In this document: in pieces, positions 1-8,473 of the stretch
Numbering within the stretch: the first letter of the stretch is position 1
Layout: each line of letters begins with the position of its first letter
Source: Cognatishimia coralii
GTDB lineage: Bacteria; Pseudomonadota; Alphaproteobacteria; Rhodobacterales; Rhodobacteraceae
Assembly: GCF_037478305.1 (NCBI RefSeq)
Contig: NZ_JBBGAZ010000008.1
Location: forward strand, 62,001-126,000
DNA length: 64,000 nt
Reading direction: 5' to 3'
Notes under the pieces: model-generated
The model's database searches: none
The model's input: only the letters and a program-made list of their open reading frames with translations
Told to the model about the DNA's origin: nothing
Program-made: the position numbers and the translations under genes

Positions 1-7
1 CGTTGTC

Positions 8-889
8 TTGAATTTTTCGCCAACAGGGTTGCAGATCCTGAATGGGATCTTGGCGATTGTCATGTTTTCGATCGCGATTGATCTGAAGGTCGCCGATTTC
101 AAACGTCTGTTCACAGCGCCAAAACCTTTGATCACAGGTATCATCTCGCAGTTTCTTTTGCTGCCTGCATTGACCTTTTGCATGATTTTGGTTGTTGCGC
201 CTCAGCCGTCTATTGCACTGGGATTGATGCTGGTTGCGGCCTGTCCGGGCGGGAATGTCAGCAACTTCATGACCCATCGCGCCAAAGGCAACGTCGCTTT
301 GTCCGTGTCGATGACGGCCTTTGCCACCGTGGGCGCGATCCTTCTGACGCCGTTCAATATCGCCTTTTGGGGCAGCCTCTATGAGCCGACCCGCGAAATC
401 CTGCGAGCGACATCAATTGATCCGGTGTCTGTTGCCATCACAGTCGGATTGATGTTGGTGCTTCCGCTCTGTTTAGGCGTCGCGCTGAATGCGCGTAGGC
501 CTGATATCACCGCTCGTATTCGCGTGCCGATGCAATATCTGTCGATGGGTATTTTCGTGGCCTTTATTGTGATTGCATTGGGGGCAAACTGGAGTCTGTT
601 CCTGCAATATGCCGGTGTCGTGGCAGGACTGGTTTTGGTGCACAACGCTTTGGCCCTGATCGGAGGGTATAGCATTGCGACGATTGCGGGGCTCTCTGCC
701 TTTGACCGCCGTGCCGTGACAATCGAGACAGGTATTCAGAATTCTGGCCTCGGGCTGATCCTGATCTTTGGGTTCTTTAGCGGGCTCGGAGGTATGGCCG
801 TCGTCGCGGCCTTTTGGGGCATCTGGCATTTGCTGTCGGGGATCACAGTGGCCATGTTGTTCGCGCGCCGCGACCTAGTTCCCGCATAG
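8..889 (+). CDS. Bile acid:sodium symporter (BASS) family membrane protein, possibly 5'-incomplete
   Basis: A 293-residue, very hydrophobic protein with about nine to ten predicted membrane spans. It carries the glycine-rich AACPGGNVSNF stretch near residue 77, characteristic of the BASS/SBF fold, and a second conserved stretch ETGIQNSGLG near residue 240. Members move organic anions such as bile acids, pantothenate or keto acids with Na+; the substrate cannot be read here. The only start inside the window is a TTG at base 8. The frame stays open upstream (Val-Val before it) and no ribosome site is visible, so the true start may lie outside the window. It converges on the RND pump gene, and a hairpin terminator lies between them. 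Confidence 0.85.
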   Translation: MNFSPTGLQILNGILAIVMFSIAIDLKVADFKRLFTAPKPLITGIISQFLLLPALTFCMILVVAPQPSIALGLMLVAACPGGNVSNFMTHRAKGNVALSVSMTAFATVGAILLTPFNIAFWGSLYEPTREILRATSIDPVSVAITVGLMLVLPLCLGVALNARRPDITARIRVPMQYLSMGIFVAFIVIALGANWSLFLQYAGVVAGLVLVHNALALIGGYSIATIAGLSAFDRRAVTIETGIQNSGLGLILIFGFFSGLGGMAVVAAFWGIWHLLSGITVAMLFARRDLVPA

Positions 890-918
890 AAAAACGCGCG
901 GCAGGAGACTGCCGCGCG
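890..918 (-). terminator. Rho-independent terminator of the RND pump operon
   Basis: A perfect 10-bp stem, 895-904 pairing with 909-918 around a GAGA loop. On the minus strand the stem is followed by five U (bases 894-890), so it serves the minus-strand pump gene that ends at 941. On the plus strand the U tract is poor, so it is only a weak terminator for the symporter. Confidence 0.8.
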
Positions 919-940
919 CTTGGATGTTTAGAGCCTGAAC

Positions 941-3900
941 CTAGGCGGCAGCCCGTTTCCGGTCGCGCCCAAAGAAGGTCCAGTAGAACACTGGGGCCGC
1001 GATCAGCGTGAGGATCGAGGCAAAGGCCAGACCGCCCATGATGGTCACTGCCATCGACTGGAAGAACGCATCCCAGATCAGTGGGGTCATCCCCAGGATC
1101 GTCGTCGCAGCAGCCAGGATCACCGGACGCAGACGCGAGGTCGAGGCCGAGACAATCGAGTCCATCAGCGGTTGGTTGGGCATCGCGCGTCGTGTGATGT
1201 CGATCTCTTCAACCAGAACAATGCCGTTCTTGATCAGCATGCCCGAGAGCGACAGAAGGCCCAGCAGAGCCGTAAAGGTAAACGGCAAACCGCTTCCCAG
1301 AAGGGCGAGGCTCACACCATTCACTGACATCGGCACCAAGAGCCAGATGATCAGTGGCTGACGCAGCGCGTTGAACAACAGAACCGAGATCAGAACCATG
1401 ATGATCAGGCTCAGCGGCAGTTGCCCCGCAAGGCTTGCTTGCGCATCGCGAGAGCTTTCGTATTCGCCACCCCATTCCATTTTGTAGCCGGCAGGCAGAG
1501 GCATCGTGTCGATGGTCTCTTGCACTTCGGTTTGGACCTGCGCGGCTGTCAGGCCTTTGACGACGTCGGCACCAACAGTGATTGTCAGCACGCGGTCGCG
1601 GCGCATCAGAAGCGTGTTTTGGCTTTCAAAGATCAGACCATCTGTAACTTGCTCAAACGGCACATTGGCGTTCGCGCTCTGCGAATAGACCACGTGGTCG
1701 GTCAACGAAAGACCCGCGGCTGGATCCGCGCGCAGCACGATTGGGATCTGACGTTCCCCTTCGCGGTAGACGCCGGAGTTCGTGCCAACCGTCGCATATT
1801 GCAGAACGCCGGTTATGTCGTCACGCGTGATGCCAGCTTCTTGTGCGCGTTCGGTTGCATAGACCGGACGCAAGACCTGCTCCATTTCGCGCCAGTCGAT
1901 GCGAGGTGCAACGATGTTTGTCGAAGCCTCTTGCAGACGCGCCATGGCCTGGTCCGCCAGATCTCGCAAGACAACGGGGTCAGAACCAGAGAACCGCACC
2001 TGAATAGGATCGCCGCCACCCGGACCAAAGGCCAGACGTTTTGCGCGCAGCTCGCCTTGGGGAAGGTTTGCTGCAGCAAATTCCTCAAGATCCGCGATCA
2101 GTGGCGCAATTTCTTCGAGGCTCTCTGTGCGTACGATGATGTGACCATAGCTCGGGTTTGGATCCTCGGCCTGATAGGTCAGCATAAAGCGCGCAGCGCC
2201 TTGGCCGACATAGGCCGTGGACGACACCACGTCTTCTTGCGTCGCAAGCCACTCTTCCATCACCTGAATGTCGCGTGAGGTCTCGTGGATCGAAGCGCCT
2301 TGCGCGAGCTTATAGTGTACAAAGAACAGCGGCGTATTGCTGTCCGGGAAGAACTGCTGCTTGATCTGCCCAAAGAGCGCAAAGCACACGACGGTCACGG
2401 CCAAAAGCCCAGGGATCACCAGCCACCACAGACGCAGCGACAGGCGCAGAACGCTTGCATAGGCGCGGAACATCAGCCCGTCATAGGCGTCCGCGTCTCC
2501 GCCGCCACCACGTTTAAAGAAGTAGTGACCCAGAAGCGGTGTGACGGTCAGCGCCAGCAGCCACGACAGCATCAGCGAGATCGCGATCACGGCAAAGAGC
2601 GAGAACAGGAATTCGCCCGTCGCGTCAGGGCTAAGACCAATGCCCGCAAAGGCCATAATCCCGATCACCGTCGCACCAAGCAGTGGGATCTGCGTCTTAT
2701 TCGCCGCGTCGTCCGCGGCATCACGCGAGGAAAGCCCGCGCCGCATAGATATCTGCATCCCTTCGGCGACAACGATGGCGTTATCCACCAGCATCCCCAT
2801 AGCGATGATCAAGGCGCCCAGCGAAATCCGCTCCATCTCAATCGATAAGAACGCCATGAACATGAGCGTGCCCACAACCGTCAGCAGGAGCGTCGAGCCA
2901 ACGACAATCGCCGCACGTGGCCCCATAAAGAGCGCCAGAACGATGACCACGATGCCGACGGACATGGCGAGGTTTACGAGGAAGTCGTAAGAGGCCTCTT
3001 CGACCACGATGTGCTGTTGATAGATGGGCTGCAGCTCGACCCCCAATGGGATCTGGGGCGCGAGTTCCGTGAGCTTCGCGTCTACTCGGTGACCCACATC
3101 GACGATGTTCTCGCTGGCCTGACCAGCCACACCAATGGTGAAAGCATCCGCTTGGTCGTGGCGGATGATTAGGCTCGGATTTTCATCCCGCTTGCGCTCA
3201 ACAGAGGCGAAGTCAAAGAGATTCAGAACCTCACCGCCAATGCCGACCGTAAGGCCTGCGATTTCCTGAACGGTGTCATTGCCTTCTGGGCCTTGGATCA
3301 GGGTCCGACCGTCGACGCTTTGCAGAGAGCCGCCGTCTTGGACAGAGTTGGCACTCGACAACGCACCTTGGATCGCCGCAGGAGGGATGTTCTGGTTTGC
3401 GGTCAGAACCGGATCCGGATGCACATAGATCACCTCATCGGGCACACCCGACAGGTTCACGTCGGCTACCCCGTCTACGGTCAGCAACTCACGACGCAGG
3501 AAGGTCGAGAGTTCATAGATCTCGGCATCCGTATAGCCCGGAGCCGTTACCGCGTAGTAGATCCCAAACACATCGCCAAAGCCGTCATTCACAAAGGGAC
3601 GCATTGCTCCATCCGGCAAAGGTGCCGCGTTCACGCGGTTTCTGAGCTTGGTCCAGATTTCCGGCAAGGCCTCACCGTCAAACGTGTCTTTCATGTCCAC
3701 GGTGATCCAGCTGAGACCGGGTTGGTTCATAGAGCGAACCTGATTGACCTCGCTCATTTTCTGGATCTCGGATTCAATCGGTTCCGAGACCTCTTTGGCG
3801 ACCTGCATCGCATCGGCACCGGGGTATTGGGTGACGACCACAGCAGTTTTAATTGTGAAGGCCGGATCTTCGAGGCGGCCAAGGGTTGAAAACCCCCAGA

Positions 3901-3976
3901 GCCCGCCAAGGAAACAGCCCAAAATGATGATCCACGTCAGGATCGGGCGATCAATGGAAATGCGCGCGATATTCAT
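941..3976 (-). CDS. RND-family efflux pump, inner-membrane transporter (AcrB/MdtB type)
   Basis: A 1011-residue HAE1-type RND transporter, the usual length for this family. The N-terminus (ARISIDRPILTWIIIL) is the first membrane helix. A large periplasmic loop follows, then helices with GMLVDNAIVVAEG near residue 400, which holds the proton-relay Asp, and in the second half the family signature KNGIVLVEE near residue 920. It is a proton antiporter that would extrude amphiphilic compounds together with the adaptor encoded 8 bases upstream. No outer-membrane factor is in this operon; the TolC-like protein at 40120 could serve. No regulator gene is adjacent. The substrate is unknown. Confidence 0.93.
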   Translation of the reverse strand: MNIARISIDRPILTWIIILGCFLGGLWGFSTLGRLEDPAFTIKTAVVVTQYPGADAMQVAKEVSEPIESEIQKMSEVNQVRSMNQPGLSWITVDMKDTFDGEALPEIWTKLRNRVNAAPLPDGAMRPFVNDGFGDVFGIYYAVTAPGYTDAEIYELSTFLRRELLTVDGVADVNLSGVPDEVIYVHPDPVLTANQNIPPAAIQGALSSANSVQDGGSLQSVDGRTLIQGPEGNDTVQEIAGLTVGIGGEVLNLFDFASVERKRDENPSLIIRHDQADAFTIGVAGQASENIVDVGHRVDAKLTELAPQIPLGVELQPIYQQHIVVEEASYDFLVNLAMSVGIVVIVLALFMGPRAAIVVGSTLLLTVVGTLMFMAFLSIEMERISLGALIIAMGMLVDNAIVVAEGMQISMRRGLSSRDAADDAANKTQIPLLGATVIGIMAFAGIGLSPDATGEFLFSLFAVIAISLMLSWLLALTVTPLLGHYFFKRGGGGDADAYDGLMFRAYASVLRLSLRLWWLVIPGLLAVTVVCFALFGQIKQQFFPDSNTPLFFVHYKLAQGASIHETSRDIQVMEEWLATQEDVVSSTAYVGQGAARFMLTYQAEDPNPSYGHIIVRTESLEEIAPLIADLEEFAAANLPQGELRAKRLAFGPGGGDPIQVRFSGSDPVVLRDLADQAMARLQEASTNIVAPRIDWREMEQVLRPVYATERAQEAGITRDDITGVLQYATVGTNSGVYREGERQIPIVLRADPAAGLSLTDHVVYSQSANANVPFEQVTDGLIFESQNTLLMRRDRVLTITVGADVVKGLTAAQVQTEVQETIDTMPLPAGYKMEWGGEYESSRDAQASLAGQLPLSLIIMVLISVLLFNALRQPLIIWLLVPMSVNGVSLALLGSGLPFTFTALLGLLSLSGMLIKNGIVLVEEIDITRRAMPNQPLMDSIVSASTSRLRPVILAAATTILGMTPLIWDAFFQSMAVTIMGGLAFASILTLIAAPVFYWTFFGRDRKRAAA

Positions 3977-3984
3977 GGGTCAGC

Positions 3985-5016
3985 TCAATTCGAAAAACCG
4001 GTGAAACGTTTGACGCGGTCGCCGTCAGATAGAAGGTTGACGCCGCTCGCCACGATTTCTTGGTCCGCGTTCAGGCCTTCGGTGACCATAAACAAGCCAT
4101 TAGAGGTCGGCGCGATTGAGACCGGCACTGTCGTGACGGTGCCTTCATCTGCGGAGTTTGGATTAAACAACATCACTTGCGTTGCGCCATCGTTGGCCGC
4201 TTTGACCGAGGATTGTGGGATCAGGATTGTTGCGGATTGACCTTTGAGGGTCGCGAAGACGGTCACAGAAGAGCCCGGCAGAACCACGAGGCCCGCAGGT
4301 GGGGCCATGCCAAGTGTGATGCGGAAGGTTTGCCCGACTTGGGACGTCTCGGCGTTGAATTCGCGTACCTCTAGCGGGAACATTTCGTCGCTGGCCGGGA
4401 ATTTGGCGAACAGCTCAACGTCAGGGTTCTCTCCTGCTTGCTGGAACAGAACCTCTGGCACGTTGATCTCTACGCGCAGCTCAGACAGATCGTGCAGACG
4501 CGCAACCGGTGTGCCTGCGCCGATGGTTGAGAAGTTGGCAACAAAGCGCGAGGCAACGATTGCATCAAAGGGTGACGAAAGTTGCGCGTCCCGCAAGGAC
4601 CGTTCCGCGTTGCGCACTGCGATTTCAGCAAGCTTCGCTTGGGTTTCAGCGTCATCCACAGAAACCCGGCTGACCGCGCCACCTTGTAATTGCTTCAAAC
4701 GTTCCAGCGTGCGATCTGCTTGGTCTTTTTGCACGCGGGCTTGATCCAGAGCCAGCTGAAACGGCTCCACGTCCAGCGTTGCAATCGGCGCGCCCTGTGC
4801 AACAGGCTGACCTTCGACAATAGGGATATCGACCACTTGACCGCCAACTTGGAAGGCGAGGTCTACGGTTTCCTTCGCCGCAACATGGCCAAAGAACTGA
4901 CGCTGGACGCTGGATTGATTTTCGACGACCTCGAACAGTTTTACCAGCTTAGGCGCATCCTGGGCCTGTGCAGTTGTAGAGATCAAAAGGGAAAGGAGTG
5001 CCAAAATTCGAAACAT
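3985..5016 (-). CDS. RND efflux periplasmic adaptor (membrane fusion protein)
   Basis: 343 residues. Residues 1-18 are a signal peptide (MFRILALLSLLISTTAQA, likely cut after AQA). Next come a lipoyl-like half motif (VGGQVVDIPIVEGQPVAQG), a coiled-coil hairpin rich in Q/A/R/L (about 90-140), the second lipoyl half (AQLSSPFDAIVASRF) and beta-barrel domains. This is the standard HlyD/AcrA adaptor order. It bridges the pump to an outer-membrane channel. The gene lies first in a two-gene operon and the pump starts 8 bases after its stop. The Shine-Dalgarno sequence is weak. A 13-bp inverted repeat about 100 bases upstream could be an operator. Confidence 0.92.
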   Translation of the reverse strand: MFRILALLSLLISTTAQAQDAPKLVKLFEVVENQSSVQRQFFGHVAAKETVDLAFQVGGQVVDIPIVEGQPVAQGAPIATLDVEPFQLALDQARVQKDQADRTLERLKQLQGGAVSRVSVDDAETQAKLAEIAVRNAERSLRDAQLSSPFDAIVASRFVANFSTIGAGTPVARLHDLSELRVEINVPEVLFQQAGENPDVELFAKFPASDEMFPLEVREFNAETSQVGQTFRITLGMAPPAGLVVLPGSSVTVFATLKGQSATILIPQSSVKAANDGATQVMLFNPNSADEGTVTTVPVSIAPTSNGLFMVTEGLNADQEIVASGVNLLSDGDRVKRFTGFSN

Positions 5017-5115
5017 AGGGAGCTCATTTTGCAGGTGCTACGAGATGCGGTGAAATGGGGCGATTCCGCGCCTCAGACATAGTGCTTTGTGGCCAAAAGT
5101 CAGAGGCAAGTCCAT

Positions 5116-5128
5116 CCTATCGTATAGG
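5116..5128. promoter_or_regulatory. Short perfect inverted repeat upstream of the efflux operon
   Basis: CCTAT-CGT-ATAGG is a perfect 5+3+5 dyad, 100 bases before the adaptor start. Its position suits an operator, but the arms are short and no regulator gene is nearby, so this is only a candidate. Confidence 0.2.
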
Positions 5129-5284
5129 CGCGTTTTGCGCGTTGCCTAGGTTTTCTGGCTATTGGTGGGGGTGAAATATACAAAATTCAAAAAATGTCCA
5201 GTTTGTTTGGAGGTCTTTTTTGTGTTTTGCGACGGAACCTCTGAGTTGCTGCGTTTAACTGTCAACACAGCAAGGGAGTCGTTC

Positions 5285-5398
5285 ATGAGAATATTTGTTT
5301 TAAGCACCGCAATCATTGTTGGCTTGTTGGTCGCTGACATCGGTGACGCCAGCCCATCTATAGTTTGCCAGGGCGCCGGCTTCTGGACTCATCAATGA
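5285..5398 (+). CDS. Putative 37-residue secreted peptide
   Basis: An ATG at 5285 follows a good Shine-Dalgarno (AAGGGAG, about 8 bases upstream). The product is a basic start (MR), a 16-residue hydrophobic core and an AxS-like cleavage site (GDAS), leaving a short mature tail with one Cys. That pattern is a signal peptide plus about 14 residues. I do not recognise a family. It occupies an otherwise gene-free stretch of about 500 bases between the divergent efflux operon and the aldehyde dehydrogenase gene. The frame extends upstream to 5162, but the ribosome site favours 5285. It could be a chance reading frame. Confidence 0.35.
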   Translation: MRIFVLSTAIIVGLLVADIGDASPSIVCQGAGFWTHQ

Positions 5399-5533
5399 AC
5401 TGAATCTGGTGGGGTTCATTTACTTGGTTTCCTGTCTAGCTGCGCCTTCCTGAGAGGGCTTGCTCTGTGTCGATTTGCAAGGCAAGACTTTGTCCTGAAA
5501 CACTGCTCACTTTAGATCGTCGGAGACCACAGT

Positions 5534-7003
5534 ATGTCGGATTTGCAGCTAAAAGACCCAAGTTTGTTGGTAGAGGCCGCCTATGTCGCAGGCGCTTGGG
5601 TCGAGGCGACGGATGAGAATGCCATCAACGTGACGAACCCGGCAACGGGTGCTGTGATTGGACGTGTTCCGAACTTGGGCGCCGCGGAAACCGATGCCGC
5701 GATCGAGGCCGCGGCAGAAGCCATGAAAGCATGGGCGCAACGCACCGCCAAAGACCGGGCGCAGGTTCTGCGACGGTGGCACGATCTGATGATGGAGCAT
5801 CAGGATGATCTGGGCACTATTCTCACGGCTGAGCAGGGCAAGCCATTGGCCGAAGCGAAAGGCGAGATTGCGTATTCTGCGTCCTTCCTTGAGTGGTTCT
5901 CGGAAGAAGCGCGCCGCGCTTATGGCGATATCACGCCGGGCCACGCGCCCGACAAACGCCTTTTGACGTTGAAGCAACCCATCGGCGTCGTGGCCGCGAT
6001 CACGCCATGGAATTTCCCAAGCGCCATGATCACCCGCAAAGCGGGCCCTGCTTTTGCCGCCGGATGCGCGATGGTGCTGAAACCAGCCATCCAGACCCCA
6101 TTATCCGCAACGGCTTTGGCCTTGCTGGGCGAGCGCGCGGGACTGCCCAAGGGGCTGTTTTCGGTCGTGACCGGCAGCGCTGGTGCGATTGGCGGCGCGC
6201 TGACCAGTTCTAAGACAGTGCGCAAGCTGACCTTCACAGGCTCGACCGAAATCGGCGCTTTGCTTTACGAGCAATGCGCGCCGACGATCAAGAAACTGGG
6301 TCTTGAACTGGGTGGCAACGCGCCGTTTATCGTCTTTGATGACGCGGATGTGGATGCCGCCGTTGAGGGCGCTGTGATCGCGAAATTCCGCAACAACGGG
6401 CAGACCTGCGTCTGTGCCAACCGGATTTACGTGCAGGCTGGCGTCTATGATGAATTCGCAGAGAAACTGGCGGCCAAAGTTGCGACCTTGGCCACAGGTA
6501 ACGGCTTTGACGAGGGCATCACCTTTGGGCCTCTGATCGATGATGCGGCTGTGGCGAAGGTTAAGGAACATGTCGAGGACGCGACCTCTAAAGGGGCAAG
6601 CGTCGCGCTGGGTGGTGAGGCACATGACTTGGGCGGTCTGTTCTATCAACCGACAATCCTGACGGATGTGACAAGCGATATGCTGGTGACCATCGAGGAA
6701 ACCTTCGGTCCTGTTGCGCCTCTGTTTAAGTTTGACAAGGAAAGCGAAGCGGTTGAGGCGGCGAATGACACGGACTTTGGGCTCGCGTCCTATTTCTATT
6801 CGCGCGATCTTGCACGGGTTTGGCGCGTGTCCGAAGCGCTCGATTTTGGCATGGTTGGCGTGAATACGGGGCTGATCTCGACCGCAGAGGCGCCCTTTGG
6901 TGGGGTCAAGATGTCGGGGCTGGGTCGCGAAGGCTCTCGTTACGGTCTGGAGGACTTCATGGAGACGAAATACGTCTGCATGGGCGGGATCGACGAGGCC
7001 TAG
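5534..7003 (+). CDS. gabD: NAD(P)-dependent aldehyde dehydrogenase, succinate-semialdehyde dehydrogenase type
   Basis: 489 residues, the usual length for GabD-type ALDHs. The Rossmann and substrate motifs are all present: TPWNFPSAMITRK (about 156), FTGSTEIG (about 234), LELGGNAPFIVFDDAD with general-base Glu258, and NNGQTCVCANR with catalytic Cys292. The second Cys two residues later is frequent in succinate-semialdehyde dehydrogenases. The start ATG follows GGAG. The decarboxylase gene starts 5 bases after the stop, so the two are cotranscribed and the aldehyde may come from the decarboxylase's amine product rather than from GABA. The GabD name rests on overall resemblance; another semialdehyde or aromatic aldehyde is possible. 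Confidence 0.85.
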   Translation: MSDLQLKDPSLLVEAAYVAGAWVEATDENAINVTNPATGAVIGRVPNLGAAETDAAIEAAAEAMKAWAQRTAKDRAQVLRRWHDLMMEHQDDLGTILTAEQGKPLAEAKGEIAYSASFLEWFSEEARRAYGDITPGHAPDKRLLTLKQPIGVVAAITPWNFPSAMITRKAGPAFAAGCAMVLKPAIQTPLSATALALLGERAGLPKGLFSVVTGSAGAIGGALTSSKTVRKLTFTGSTEIGALLYEQCAPTIKKLGLELGGNAPFIVFDDADVDAAVEGAVIAKFRNNGQTCVCANRIYVQAGVYDEFAEKLAAKVATLATGNGFDEGITFGPLIDDAAVAKVKEHVEDATSKGASVALGGEAHDLGGLFYQPTILTDVTSDMLVTIEETFGPVAPLFKFDKESEAVEAANDTDFGLASYFYSRDLARVWRVSEALDFGMVGVNTGLISTAEAPFGGVKMSGLGREGSRYGLEDFMETKYVCMGGIDEA

Positions 7004-7008
7004 ATCAG

Positions 7009-8406
7009 ATGGATTGGGACGAGTTCGCTGTTTGGGGCGAGAAGATTTCGCAATGGGCAGCGGACTACCATAAAACGCTTCGGGATCGTCCGGTGCGCGC
7101 GCAAACCGCATTGGGCGACATTGCCGCGCAATTGCCTGACAGCCCGCCCGAGGCAGGCGAGGCAATGGACGCCATCATCGGAGACTTCGAACGCATCGTC
7201 ATGCCCGGCATGACTCATTGGCAGCACCCGCGTTTTTTTGCCTATTTCCCAGCCAATGCGGCCCCGCCGTCCATGTTGGCCGAGATGCTGGTGACGACGA
7301 TTGCAGCGCAATGTATGCTGTGGCAGACGTCTCCGGCGGCGACCGAGATGGAAGGTATCATGGTCGACTGGCTGCGTCAGGCGATGGGGCTGCCAGAGCA
7401 GATGACCGGGGTTATTCAGGACAGCGCGTCCTCGGCGACTTTGTCGGCAATCCTGACCATGCGGGAACGTGCGACGGGTTATTCCGGAAACCGCGAGGGG
7501 CTGGCGGGCAAAGGCAATCTTAGGATCTATTGTTCCGATCAGGTGCATTCTTCGATTGATCGCGCCTGTTGGGTCGCGGGGATCGGACAGGACAATCTGG
7601 TGAAACTGCCGACCTCTGGTCCGCGCCATTCGATTGATGCGGATGCGCTGCGCGCTGCTATTCAAGCGGATCGCGCGGCGGGGCATAGTCCCGCGGGGAT
7701 CATCGCGATCACCGGCGGAACAGGGATCGGGGCCTGTGACGTGCTGGGGCCTGTTTTAAAGGTCGCTGAAGATGAGGATCTTTATACCCATCTGGATGCG
7801 GCATGGGCTGGCGCCGCCATGATCTGCCCGGTATTTCGGGCTGACTTTTGGGCGGATGTCGAAGGCTTCGACAGTATCGTCTTTAACCCCCACAAATGGC
7901 TTGGTGCGCAGTTTGACTGTTCCGTGCAGTTTCTAAAGGACGCGACGCCTCAGTTGAATACGCTCAAGATCGAACCGGAATATCTTAAAACCACCGGGGC
8001 CGAGGTTACGAATTATTCCGAATGGACGATCCCTCTGGGCCGGCGGTTCCGCGCACTGAAACTGTGGTTCCTTATCCGCGCCTACGGCCTAGAAGGCCTG
8101 CGGATGCGTCTGCGCAACCATGTGACCTGGGCAAGTGAGGTCTGTGAAGCGATCCGGTCGATGGATGGGTTTGACATTGTTACAGAGCCGATCTTCAGCC
8201 TGTTTTCCTTCAGATGCCCCGGAGATGACGCCATGCAGCAAGCGCTCGTGGATGCTCTGAATGATGACGGGCGGATCTATGTGACGCAGGGATCGTTTGG
8301 GGGGCAGAAGATCATCCGCTTTCAGGTGGGGCAGTTTGAGACCACGCGCGAGGATGTGATGATGGCGGTTGATGTCATTGCCGATGTCTACCGTCGGATC
8401 AGCTAA
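7009..8406 (+). CDS. PLP-dependent amino acid decarboxylase, group II (aromatic L-amino acid decarboxylase-like)
   Basis: 465 residues, matching DOPA/tryptophan decarboxylases. The PLP lysine is K296 in NPHKWLGAQFDCS; the PLP-stacking His lies in DQVHSSIDRA; HLDAAWAGA holds the Asp that binds the pyridine N. The flexible-loop Tyr (EPEYLK) is kept, as in true decarboxylases; plant aromatic aldehyde synthases have Phe there. The PLGRRFRALKLWF signature of this subfamily follows. The start is the ATG 5 bases after the upstream stop. Cotranscription with an aldehyde dehydrogenase suggests breakdown of an amino acid via amine and aldehyde, although no amine oxidase is nearby. The substrate (Tyr, Trp, DOPA or other) cannot be decided. 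Confidence 0.85.
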   Translation: MDWDEFAVWGEKISQWAADYHKTLRDRPVRAQTALGDIAAQLPDSPPEAGEAMDAIIGDFERIVMPGMTHWQHPRFFAYFPANAAPPSMLAEMLVTTIAAQCMLWQTSPAATEMEGIMVDWLRQAMGLPEQMTGVIQDSASSATLSAILTMRERATGYSGNREGLAGKGNLRIYCSDQVHSSIDRACWVAGIGQDNLVKLPTSGPRHSIDADALRAAIQADRAAGHSPAGIIAITGGTGIGACDVLGPVLKVAEDEDLYTHLDAAWAGAAMICPVFRADFWADVEGFDSIVFNPHKWLGAQFDCSVQFLKDATPQLNTLKIEPEYLKTTGAEVTNYSEWTIPLGRRFRALKLWFLIRAYGLEGLRMRLRNHVTWASEVCEAIRSMDGFDIVTEPIFSLFSFRCPGDDAMQQALVDALNDDGRIYVTQGSFGGQKIIRFQVGQFETTREDVMMAVDVIADVYRRIS

Positions 8407-8416
8407 AATTTCCAGC

Positions 8417-8460
8417 TTGACGCGCGGGTCGATTTATTTATTTTTGCAAATAAAATAAAT
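8417..8460 (+). promoter_or_regulatory. xylB promoter with overlapping xylose operator
   Basis: TTGACG (8417-8422), a 16-base spacer and TATTTT (8439-8444) form a plausible sigma-70 promoter. Across the -10 lies a perfect inverted repeat with arms ATTTATTTT (8436-8444) and AAAATAAAT (8452-8460) and a 7-base spacer. The same right arm and most of the left arm recur before xylF, so this is the likely binding site of the ROK regulator. Binding here would block the promoter until xylose arrives. Confidence 0.7.
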
Positions 8461-8473
8461 TGGGAGGATCGCG

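Noticed and set aside
6101..7165. Long minus-strand reading frame (354 codons) inside the aldehyde dehydrogenase gene
   Set aside because: It is antisense to a gene with all catalytic motifs, its product is Arg/His/Cys-rich without family resemblance, and it has no ribosome site; a high-GC shadow frame.
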